From Myxococcales bacterium UBA1660 (GTDB taxonomy: Bacteria > Myxococcota_A > Polyangia > Polyangiales > Houyiibacteriaceae), in assembly GCA_002320815.1 (NCBI GenBank), contig DCLA01000036.1, positions 50,577-114,576 of the forward strand: DNA of 64,000 nt, given 5' to 3'. Below are positions 1-8,326 of the stretch, piece after piece (within the stretch, counting starts at the first letter, position 1; the number at the start of each line of letters is the position of its first letter). Both the position numbers and the translations under genes were made by a program. The notes beneath the pieces are model-generated. The model was not told the DNA's origin and ran no database searches. It saw only the letters and a list, made by a program, of their open reading frames with translations.

Positions 1-2837
1 TCGAGGTGGCAGCTGGCGCAGCTGATGTAGCCGTCCTGGCTCATGGCGCTGCCGTCGTAGAAGATCTGCTTGCCCAGGAGGACCATCGGGTCGAGGGGCT
101 CGTCGGCCACGGTGGTCACCGAACCCAGGGTGCCCGGGCGGGCGTCGTCACCGGCCAGGAGCGAGGCCACGTCGAAGACTTCCACGGTCCGCGAGAGGAA
201 GCTCTGGACGAAGAGCCGGCCCGCGGCGCTCAGGGCGACCCCCTGGGGAGCCAGCCCAGTGGCGAATCCGCCCACCAGGCGCCCCGTGTGGGCGTCCAAG
301 ACGTCGATCTGGTTCGACCCCTGGCTGACCACGAAAGCGAGGTCTGCAGAGGCGCTCAGGGCGACTGCGGTGGGGCTGTCGTGGTCGTTGAGGTCCACCC
401 GCAGGTCGATGAGCTCGGATCCGGTCTCCAGATCGAGCATGGCGACCGAGGCGCGGACGGTGTTGTCCGGGTCCAGGGGCTCGCCGTCCCGGGCACTGCC
501 GCGCTCGATGTTGTCCTTCTTGCCCGGGATCCAGGCGCGCAGCCCGTCAGGGGAGATGGTCACCGCGGTGAGGTAGTTGAGGACCCCGCGGCCGGCGCTG
601 GCGGTGTCCGGGCCGAGATCGAGGGCCAGCGAGTAGGTCTTCTGGACCTCGAGGGAGTCCGCATCGAGCCGGAAGATCTCGGCGCCGTCGTCGGGGCTGC
701 GGAAGCGGGTGACCAGGAGGGTCGAGCCGTCGATGGCCAGGCCCCGGGGCGCGAGCTCACCGGGCTCGGCGAGGCTCACGCGGCCGGTGACGGTCCCGGT
801 GGGGTCCAGGGCGAGGACCTCGGCGGTGCCCTGGAGGGTCACGAAGAGGCGCTCGCCGTCGGGGTGGGCGGCGATGCCGTGGGGGCCGGCGCCGTAGCGG
901 AGGGCGACCCGCTGGAGCTCGGCGCCGCCGTCGGGGTCGAGGATCACCAGGGCGTCGTCGCCCTCGGCGGTGACCCAGAGGCGACCGTCGCCGGCCTGGG
1001 CCACGGTGCGCGGGTGGGTCCCGGCGGGGACCTCCCAGAGGACCTCGAGGGTCTCGGCGTCGATGGCGGTGAGGGTCCCGGCGTCTGGGTTGGTCACGAA
1101 GACCCGGCCGCGGGTGTCGTCCACCAGGATGGCGGTGCTGCGGGTGGGCGGGTCCTCCCGGAGCGGCGCGTGGATCACCTGGGTCGCGGCGCAGGAGCGG
1201 GCCCCACCCTCGGCGGTGGTCACCCGCAGGCGCACCGAGTGGCGGGCGGCGGCGCCGAAGACGTGGTCCAGCTGGGGCACGTCGGTGGTCACGGTGGTGT
1301 CCTCGACGGTCCACTCGTAGGTGGCGCCCACGCCGGCGTCGGCGGCGCCGAGGGTGACCGAGGTGCCCATCTCGCTGGGGTCGGCGTTGGTGATCGCGCA
1401 GGTCGGCGAGACCACCGTGTCGCCGGTGGCGAAGGTCAGGGTGAAGGTCTCGGCGATGGGGTTGCCCACCAGGTCCTTCACGCCGCCGGCGGGGATCACC
1501 ACCTCGTAGGAGGTGTTCTCGGCGAAGGGCGCGTCGGGCCAGAAGGAGACCACCGTCTGGGCGTGACCGAACATGCCCGGCAGGGCGGTGCCCGCGTCGG
1601 GGCCGGTGAGCGGGCGGACCTGGATGGTCTCGGTGTCCAGCGAGTCGGGGTCGATCTGGTCGCTGAACGAGAGGAAGAGCCGCGAGGTGGTGGGGAGCTG
1701 GGTGGCGCCCTCGAGGGGGAAGGTCTTCATCATCGCGGGGCCGGTGAGGTCCCGCTCGGTGTCGTGGACCGCGAGGACCGCGCCGATGGAGACCTCGTCG
1801 TCGCCGAGGACGACGATGTTGCCGATGGGCAGGGTGAACTGGTCGTCGATGAAGGCGCCGCGGAGCTCGCCGCGCATGGCGCGCCCCTCGATGTAGCTGT
1901 CGTACTCGGGCTCGCTGAGGTCGCCGAGGCGGTACTTGTAGGTGCCGGCGTTGGGCCGGAGCGAGCCCACGAAGGCGAAGCCTTCCTGGCCGAAGGAGAT
2001 GTACTCGCTGTCCGGGGTCTCCACCGAGCTGATGGGCGTGATGGCCGCCGGGTCGGTGGTCACGTCGTAGATGCGCAGCGGGGTGAGCAGGTAGGCCTCG
2101 CCGCCGTAGAAGCCACCGATGTAGCTCTCGGGTTCGGGCAGGGTCGACGCCAGGAGCCCCGGGTTCCAGGGATCGGTGACGTCGACGGTGGCGATGCCCG
2201 CGAACTCCTTGGGCGTGGTGATCACCAGGTGGTTGCCCAGGGACCAGAGGGGACCGGCGATGACGCCGCCGAGCTCGTCGGTGGTCAGGCGCGCCGCGAC
2301 CATCGGGTTGAGCAGGTCGGTGGTGTCCACCACGTGCAGACCGGTGCTGGTCCCGCCGACGTAGAGAGCCAGGCCCTGCCAGCTCACGCCCCAGACGGCC
2401 TCGGTGTTGTCGCCGTAGTCGACGCCCTCGATGTCCAGGGTGCAGAGGAGCTCGGGCGCCAGCGGGTCGGTGAGCCGCCAGAGCTCCACGCCATACCCGT
2501 TGATCAGCGCCGCGTAGGACTGCCACTCGGTGCCGTCGAAGCGACGCTGGAAGGCCACCTGGTGGGACTCGGCCTCGTCCTCGTTGAACGGGCTCTCGAA
2601 GGCGGTGATGAAGCGCGGCCGGTAGGGGTCGCGGATGTCCCAGAAGGAGTGCTCGCCGTTGCCCGTGAGCAGCAGCCGGCCGCTGATCACCGCGGGCTGG
2701 TTCACGTGGTAGCCCCGAGACATCTCGGTGCTCATGTAGAAACCCACCTCCGACTCGTCGAAGGCGCGGTTGGGCATCTGGGCCTGGGTGATGCTGCCCG
2801 TGAGCACGAGCAGCAGCGAGACGAGGACGGTCCGCAT
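1..2837 (-). CDS. Secreted beta-propeller / Ig-like / c-type cytochrome multidomain protein (3' end outside window)
   Basis: The frame is open from an ATG at 2837 to the left edge, 945 codons, with no stop. It starts with a cleavable signal peptide (MRTVLVSLLLVLTGSITQAQ). Residues about 30-330 look like LVIVD-type propeller repeats (SFWDIRDPYRPRFI, LHVVDTTDLLNP). A bacterial Ig-like segment follows (LFLSFSDQIDPDSL), then a PKD-like segment, then YVTN-type propeller repeats (TAIDAETLEVLWEVPAG). The last visible residues are GKQIFYDGSAMSQDGYISC and a CASCH haem-binding motif at 6-20, which resembles the start of a MauG/di-haem cytochrome c peroxidase domain. I infer an exported redox or surface protein. 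The catalytic part lies outside the window, so the activity cannot be judged. The opposite strand is also open but gives low-complexity protein without domains, so it was rejected. Confidence 0.85.
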   Translation of the reverse strand, partial: MRTVLVSLLLVLTGSITQAQMPNRAFDESEVGFYMSTEMSRGYHVNQPAVISGRLLLTGNGEHSFWDIRDPYRPRFITAFESPFNEDEAESHQVAFQRRFDGTEWQSYAALINGYGVELWRLTDPLAPELLCTLDIEGVDYGDNTEAVWGVSWQGLALYVGGTSTGLHVVDTTDLLNPMVAARLTTDELGGVIAGPLWSLGNHLVITTPKEFAGIATVDVTDPWNPGLLASTLPEPESYIGGFYGGEAYLLTPLRIYDVTTDPAAITPISSVETPDSEYISFGQEGFAFVGSLRPNAGTYKYRLGDLSEPEYDSYIEGRAMRGELRGAFIDDQFTLPIGNIVVLGDDEVSIGAVLAVHDTERDLTGPAMMKTFPLEGATQLPTTSRLFLSFSDQIDPDSLDTETIQVRPLTGPDAGTALPGMFGHAQTVVSFWPDAPFAENTSYEVVIPAGGVKDLVGNPIAETFTLTFATGDTVVSPTCAITNADPSEMGTSVTLGAADAGVGATYEWTVEDTTVTTDVPQLDHVFGAAARHSVRLRVTTAEGGARSCAATQVIHAPLREDPPTRSTAILVDDTRGRVFVTNPDAGTLTAIDAETLEVLWEVPAGTHPRTVAQAGDGRLWVTAEGDDALVILDPDGGAELQRVALRYGAGPHGIAAHPDGERLFVTLQGTAEVLALDPTGTVTGRVSLAEPGELAPRGLAIDGSTLLVTRFRSPDDGAEIFRLDADSLEVQKTYSLALDLGPDTASAGRGVLNYLTAVTISPDGLRAWIPGKKDNIERGSARDGEPLDPDNTVRASVAMLDLETGSELIDLRVDLNDHDSPTAVALSASADLAFVVSQGSNQIDVLDAHTGRLVGGFATGLAPQGVALSAAGRLFVQSFLSRTVEVFDVASLLAGDDARPGTLGSVTTVADEPLDPMVLLGKQIFYDGSAMSQDGYISCASCHL

Positions 2838-2894
2838 GCGCGGACGAGAATAACGTTCGCCGGGCCTGGGGCCCAAATCGCGGTGAGAAGGCGC

Positions 2895-3443
2895 TCAGCC
2901 GGCGGGGACGGTCGCGAGGGCTGCGGTCTCGCCGGCGTCCTCGGTCTCCGCTTCCTCGTCGACCTCTTCGTCGCTCTCGATGGCGCGGACGTTGCCGTCC
3001 TCGTCGTGCTCGAAGCCTTCGGGGAGCGCGAGGAGCCGGGCGTCGCCGGAGCGGATGCCCTCGTCGGCCAGGATGTAGCCGCGGCCTTCCTTCTCCCACT
3101 TCTGCTCGATGGTGGTCTCGGCCACGAGCATCGTGGACTGGTCGTACCAACGGACGGTGACGTAGGCCATGGCCTCGTCCCGGGTCTCGCCGACCTGCAC
3201 GTGGATGATCTCGCTGTCGGCGATTTGCATCCGCTCGTGCCACTCGTGGTGGGTCAGGCTGAACTCGCTGCGGTAGGCCGGCGCGACCCGCTGCGTCGCC
3301 AGGTCCATGCGGTTCCAGCGCACTTCGTCATTGAGGCCGACCACCGAGTCCCGGAGGCGCTCCTCGGCGCTGACGTTGTTGAAGATGCACCCCGAGGCGA
3401 GGGCGCCGAGGAGGGTGAGGCCGAGGATCGACGGAACGCGCAT
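2895..3443 (-). CDS. Small lipoprotein, unknown function
   Basis: 182 residues. The N-terminus is a lipoprotein signal peptide with lipobox LASGC at about residues 15-19, so the mature protein should be anchored to a membrane by a lipidated Cys. The body (about 30-140) mixes alpha and beta with many charged residues (VRWYDQSTMLVAETTIEQKW) and resembles the NTF2-like or DUF4440-type fold only in general appearance. The tail is very acidic (ESDEEVDEEAETEDAGE). It sits just upstream, in transcription order, of the large cytochrome/propeller gene on the same strand, 57 bp away, so the two may be cotranscribed. Not recognised as a named family. Confidence 0.75.
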   Translation of the reverse strand: MRVPSILGLTLLGALASGCIFNNVSAEERLRDSVVGLNDEVRWNRMDLATQRVAPAYRSEFSLTHHEWHERMQIADSEIIHVQVGETRDEAMAYVTVRWYDQSTMLVAETTIEQKWEKEGRGYILADEGIRSGDARLLALPEGFEHDEDGNVRAIESDEEVDEEAETEDAGETAALATVPAG

Positions 3444-3529
3444 GGCCGGACACTACGGAGCGCGCGCGCGAGGGGGCAAGAAAGGGGACGGAGCGTTGGA
3501 AGCCTCGGAGGGACCGTGTATGACACGGC

Positions 3530-4183
3530 ATGACCTTGGTGATCGGCATCGCCGGCGGGACGGGCTCCGGGAAGACCACCGTCGCGAAGAAGGTGGAGTC
3601 CGCGGTTCCCATCGAGCAGGTGAACCGCATCGAGCACGACAGCTACTACCGGGACCGCTCGGACCTCACCTACGAGCAGCGGTGTGGGCTCAACTTCGAT
3701 CACCCGAGCTCCCTCGAGACCAGCCTCTTCGTGGAGCACGTCCGGGCGCTCAAGGCCGGCCAGGCCGTCGAGGTGCCCGTCTACGACTTCACCACGCACC
3801 GGCGGAAGGAGACCAGCCGCCGGGTGACGCCCAAGCCCATCCTCATCGTCGAGGGCATCCTGGCCCTGGCCGAGCCCGACCTCCGGGCGGAGATGGACAT
3901 CAAGATCTTCGTGGACACCGACTCGGACATCCGCGCCTTTCGGCGGATCCGCCGGGACCTCGAGGAGCGCGGCCGCGACTTCGATTCGATCCGCACCCAG
4001 TACTACGAGACCGTGCGCCCGATGCACCTGCAGTTCGTCGAGCCCTCGAAGCGCTGGGCGGACCTGATCATGCCCGAGGGCGGCCAGAACCGCGTGGCCC
4101 TGGACGTGCTGATCTCCAAGCTGAAGTCGGTCATCAAGACCCACTCGTCGATCCCGCCCGCCCTCGCCGGCGAAGACGAGTAG
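3530..4183 (+). CDS. udk: Uridine kinase
   Basis: 217 residues, the usual length for bacterial uridine/cytidine kinase, which phosphorylates uridine and cytidine with ATP or GTP in pyrimidine salvage. The P-loop GGTGSGKTT is at residues 9-17. Next come the nucleoside-site motif HDSYYRD (about 37-43), FDHPSSLET and PVYDFTTHRR, all typical of Udk, and the lid region DIRAFRRIRRDLEERGRDFDS. It is divergent from the lipoprotein at 3443 and converges with the porin gene, with one base between the two stop codons and no room for a separate terminator. A housekeeping gene unrelated to its neighbours. Confidence 0.95.
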   Translation: MTLVIGIAGGTGSGKTTVAKKVESAVPIEQVNRIEHDSYYRDRSDLTYEQRCGLNFDHPSSLETSLFVEHVRALKAGQAVEVPVYDFTTHRRKETSRRVTPKPILIVEGILALAEPDLRAEMDIKIFVDTDSDIRAFRRIRRDLEERGRDFDSIRTQYYETVRPMHLQFVEPSKRWADLIMPEGGQNRVALDVLISKLKSVIKTHSSIPPALAGEDE

Positions 4184-4184
4184 G

Positions 4185-5534
4185 TCAGAGGGAGACCTGG
4201 ATCTGGAGACGGATCCGGTGGTCGCCCTGGTCGAGGGCGTCGGCCCAGAGGCGGCTGTAGTCGAGCTGCACCTTGTAGGGGTGGCGGCCGGGGTAGTAGC
4301 TCGCGCCCACGGTGAGCTCGTTGGCGTCGGGGAGGCTGGTTTCGCCGAGGCCGCGGACGAAGGCGTAGCGGGCGGCTAGCTCGACCGGCACCGCGCCGAA
4401 GAGGTAGCCGGCCTGGAGGTTGGCGCCGGTGCCGTTGCGGGGGAGCTCGGTGGGGATCGGCGCGCCGAGGTCGTCGACCAGGTCGCCGGCGATGCGGGCC
4501 CCGGAGCGCCAGGACCACTCGGCCAGGAGGGAGAAGCCGCGCGCCTTGAAGTGGGCGTCGACGAAGAGGTGGTGGGTGTCGGTGGTGCCGCCGTCGACGG
4601 GGACGTCGCCCAGGATCCCGCGGTTGCGGCGCGCCCGGTCCACGTGGACGTAGCCGGCGCCGAGGGAGAGCCGCGGGCCGGTGCGGTCGAAGTCGCCCTC
4701 GACGTAGTCATCGAAGAGGCCGAAGGGGAGGACCTCGACGCGGCCGAGGTACATGAGCCCGAAGTCGTCGTAGCCGCGCGCGCCCCGGCCGCGGCCCATG
4801 TAGACGCCGGCGTAGTAGCGGAGCTTGCCCAGGCCCAGGAAGTCGGCGCTGCGCAGGTCGAAGCCCACGTCGCGGTCGAGGGTCATCTCGGCGTTGAGGA
4901 TCGATCGGTCGACGAGTTGGAGGTTGCCGGAGCTGATCACCCGCTGGCGATTCGAGGGGACCTTGTACTGGCCGACGCGGACCTGGAGGTCGCGGAGGTG
5001 TCGGAAGTCGACGTAGAAGTCGAGGAGCGGTGAGCGGGTGGGCACACCGTCGACCTGGCTGTCGCTGATCCCGACGTCAGCCGGGGAGAGCGCGATCTCC
5101 AGCTTGAAGCGGACGTTGGGGCTGAAGGTGTAGCCGCTGAGCTGGAGGCGGGCTCGGCGGATCTGGATCTGGTGGCGCCAGTCGTCGGGGCCCCGGACGT
5201 CGTAGGCGATCTGGCCGCGCGCGCGGACCTCGAGGCGGAAGCGCTCGTCGGCGCTGGTGACCCGGAGCCCGGTGCCGGGCACGAAGGAGACGTTGCCGAC
5301 CTCGTCTAGCTCGTGGGGACCTTCGGTGGGCACCTCCTCGGGGCTGGGGCCGTACTCGGGATCCCGCTCGGCCTCCCGGTGCTCGTCGAAGTCCACGTCC
5401 AGGTCTTCGTCGATGTCGTCGTCGCGGTCCTCGTCGATCTGGGCGTCGCGGTCGTCGCGGTCGTCGCGCTGGGCAGACGAGGGCGCGGGCAGCGCCAGCG
5501 CGAGGGCGGCGACCATCGGGGACCAGCGGAGCAT
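4185..5534 (-). CDS. Outer-membrane porin, O/P (phosphate-selective porin) family
   Basis: 449 residues with signal peptide (MLRWSPMVAALALALPAPSSAQ). An exceptional Asp/Arg/Glu-rich stretch follows at about 23-60 (DDRDAQIDEDRDDDIDEDLD), then beta-barrel sequence of the Porin_O_P type: QIRRARLQLSGYTF, RFKLEIALS, LQVRVGQYKVPSNRQ, LDRDVGFDLRS. Barrels of this family pass anions, classically phosphate and polyphosphate in Pseudomonas OprP/OprO. Selectivity cannot be read from the sequence. The gene lies at the downstream end of the PhoB/PhoR/TonB region and has a weak Pho-box-like triplet 32 bp before its start, so phosphate regulation is plausible but inferred. The acidic segment could bind cations or act as a periplasmic spacer. 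Confidence 0.8.
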   Translation of the reverse strand: MLRWSPMVAALALALPAPSSAQRDDRDDRDAQIDEDRDDDIDEDLDVDFDEHREAERDPEYGPSPEEVPTEGPHELDEVGNVSFVPGTGLRVTSADERFRLEVRARGQIAYDVRGPDDWRHQIQIRRARLQLSGYTFSPNVRFKLEIALSPADVGISDSQVDGVPTRSPLLDFYVDFRHLRDLQVRVGQYKVPSNRQRVISSGNLQLVDRSILNAEMTLDRDVGFDLRSADFLGLGKLRYYAGVYMGRGRGARGYDDFGLMYLGRVEVLPFGLFDDYVEGDFDRTGPRLSLGAGYVHVDRARRNRGILGDVPVDGGTTDTHHLFVDAHFKARGFSLLAEWSWRSGARIAGDLVDDLGAPIPTELPRNGTGANLQAGYLFGAVPVELAARYAFVRGLGETSLPDANELTVGASYYPGRHPYKVQLDYSRLWADALDQGDHRIRLQIQVSL

Positions 5535-5565
5535 GGGTGGGTCTGACTACGACACCGTGTCGAGA

Positions 5566-5594
5566 GTTACAGGTCCGTGGCGGCCTCGCGTCAG
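5566..5594 (-). promoter_or_regulatory. Weak Pho-box-like triplet upstream of the O/P porin
   Basis: Read on the minus strand, three heptamers CTGACGC, CCGCCAC and CTGTAAC are separated by exactly 4 bp, an 11-bp phase. They match CTGTCAC at 5, 5 and 6 of 7 positions. The last ends 32 bp before the porin ATG, where PhoB would replace the -35 element. This is the weakest of the sites described here and could be chance in GC-rich DNA. Confidence 0.35.
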
Positions 5595-5613
5595 CTCCCG
5601 TTCAGGTGAGGGC

Positions 5614-6531
5614 TCAGGTGCCCGGCAGGGGGATGCGCTCGTCTTCGTCGCCGGGGACCCGGGGGAAGCGGGTGGTGTCGTCTTCGCGCCACTGGCGCTT
5701 GGCTTCCTCGACGGCCTCCTTGGTGCTGGAGACGAAGTTCCAGTCGATGAAGCGCGGGCCCACCGGCGCGCCGCCGATGAAGGCCAGGCGGGTGGTCTCG
5801 GTGGCGCGGACGTGGAGGGTGTCACCCTCCAGGACCAAGAGGGTGCCCTCGGCGGCGTCCTCGCCGGCGCACTCGATCTCGCCCTCGGCGACGTAGACCG
5901 CGCGCTCCGGCGCGGCGGGGAGCCGGATGCGGGCGCCGGGCGCGAGTTCCCAGATCACGTAGGTGAGCTCGGAGGCGATGCGCACCGGGGAGCGGTGCTC
6001 GCCGAGCTGGCCGGCGATGAGGCGCCAGCGGGCTTCGTCGGTGCCGCCGGCGGGCAGCTCGCCCACGGGCACGTGCTGGAAGAAGGGGTCGGTGTCCTGG
6101 GCCTCGTCGGGGAGCGCGACCCAGGCCTGGATCCCGTGGAGGCGCCGGGTGCGCCCCTTGGCCGACTCGGGGGTGCGCTCGCTGTGGACGATGCCGCGAC
6201 CCGCGTGCATCCAGTTCACCGCGCCGGGCTCGATGGGTAGCGAGGAGCCCAGGCTGTCCCGGTGCATGATCGCGCCCTCGAAGAGGTAGGTGATCGTGGC
6301 CAGGTGGATGTGCGGATGGGGTCGCACCTCCATGCCTTCGGTGGGCTCCATGGTCGCCGGCCCGAGGTGATCGAAGAAGATGAAGGGCCCCACCATGCGA
6401 CGGCGGGCCGAAGGCAGGACCCGCCGGACCGAGAAGCCGCCGAGGTCCCGGGGCCGGGCCTCGACGCGCAGGGCGATGCGGGCAGCGGCGTCGTCCTCGC
6501 AGACGGGATCGGGGGCAGGTTGCCAGCTCAT
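5614..6531 (-). CDS. Pirin family cupin protein
   Basis: 305 residues, a normal pirin length with two cupin domains. The metal-site motif of the N-terminal cupin is visible as HPHIHLATITYLFEG (about 68-82), followed by IMHRDSLGS and WMHAGRGIVHSER, the signature order of pirins. Pirins are cytosolic Fe-binding cupins. Some members oxidise quercetin or modulate transcription, and the role here is unknown. It lies between the lipoprotein and porin of the phosphate-type cluster but has no Pho-box-like sequence in front, and a strong hairpin separates it from the lipoprotein gene, so it may be an unrelated insert. The C-terminal 30 residues (RQWREDDTTRFPRVPGDEDE) are typical of the family. Confidence 0.9.
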   Translation of the reverse strand: MSWQPAPDPVCEDDAAARIALRVEARPRDLGGFSVRRVLPSARRRMVGPFIFFDHLGPATMEPTEGMEVRPHPHIHLATITYLFEGAIMHRDSLGSSLPIEPGAVNWMHAGRGIVHSERTPESAKGRTRRLHGIQAWVALPDEAQDTDPFFQHVPVGELPAGGTDEARWRLIAGQLGEHRSPVRIASELTYVIWELAPGARIRLPAAPERAVYVAEGEIECAGEDAAEGTLLVLEGDTLHVRATETTRLAFIGGAPVGPRFIDWNFVSSTKEAVEEAKRQWREDDTTRFPRVPGDEDERIPLPGT

Positions 6532-6595
6532 GACTCCGTCGTAGCGCCGGTCGGGCCCGCTGAGAAGGCGTCGCTATCGGGGAGGTCAATTAGGT

Positions 6596-6630
6596 GAGCC
6601 GCCGCGCCGTGGTGGATGGCGCGGCGGCTC
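6596..6630. terminator. GC-rich hairpin, probable terminator after the beta-helix lipoprotein
   Basis: A perfect 13-bp inverted repeat (GAGCCGCCGCGCC at 6596-6608 and its complement at 6618-6630) with a 9-base loop. It lies between the lipoprotein stop at 6737 and the pirin start at 6531. There is no clean T tract on the minus strand. On the plus strand it is followed by GAGTTGGTTTGGTT. Confidence 0.6.
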
Positions 6631-6736
6631 GAGTTGGTTTGGTTGGTACGGATGGGAGATGAATCGAGGATTCAGCTCGCAGATGGGGTGGCTCCCGGGG
6701 AGGGAGCCGGGGCCCGACGAGCGGGCCCGGGGAGGC

Positions 6737-8179
<1,443 letters not shown>

Positions 8180-8259
8180 GTCGTCTTCCTTGGTTGGTCG
8201 CGGTCTGCGACTCGCGCGACCTTCCTAGGACTCGCATGCTCCCTCCGTGCATCGCGGCC

Positions 8260-8277
8260 GTGACATGCGAGTGACAC
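8260..8277 (-). promoter_or_regulatory. Pho-box-like direct repeat upstream of the beta-helix lipoprotein
   Basis: On the minus strand it reads GTGTCAC-TCGC-ATGTCAC. Both heptamers match CTGTCAC at 6 of 7 positions with the canonical 4-bp spacer. It is in the 147-bp gap between the TonB receptor stop and the lipoprotein start. This is the best match in the window to the enteric Pho box. Confidence 0.65.
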
Positions 8278-8326
8278 GGCGATCGCTCCGTGAGCTGCCG
8301 CATTCGGGGCAGCCGGGAGACGCGAC

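Noticed and set aside
6..3533. A 1175-codon open frame on the plus strand
   Set aside because: It is antisense to the propeller/haem gene and the small lipoprotein. Its product is Gly/Val/Ala/Glu-rich without domains, as expected for the complement of GC-rich third positions.
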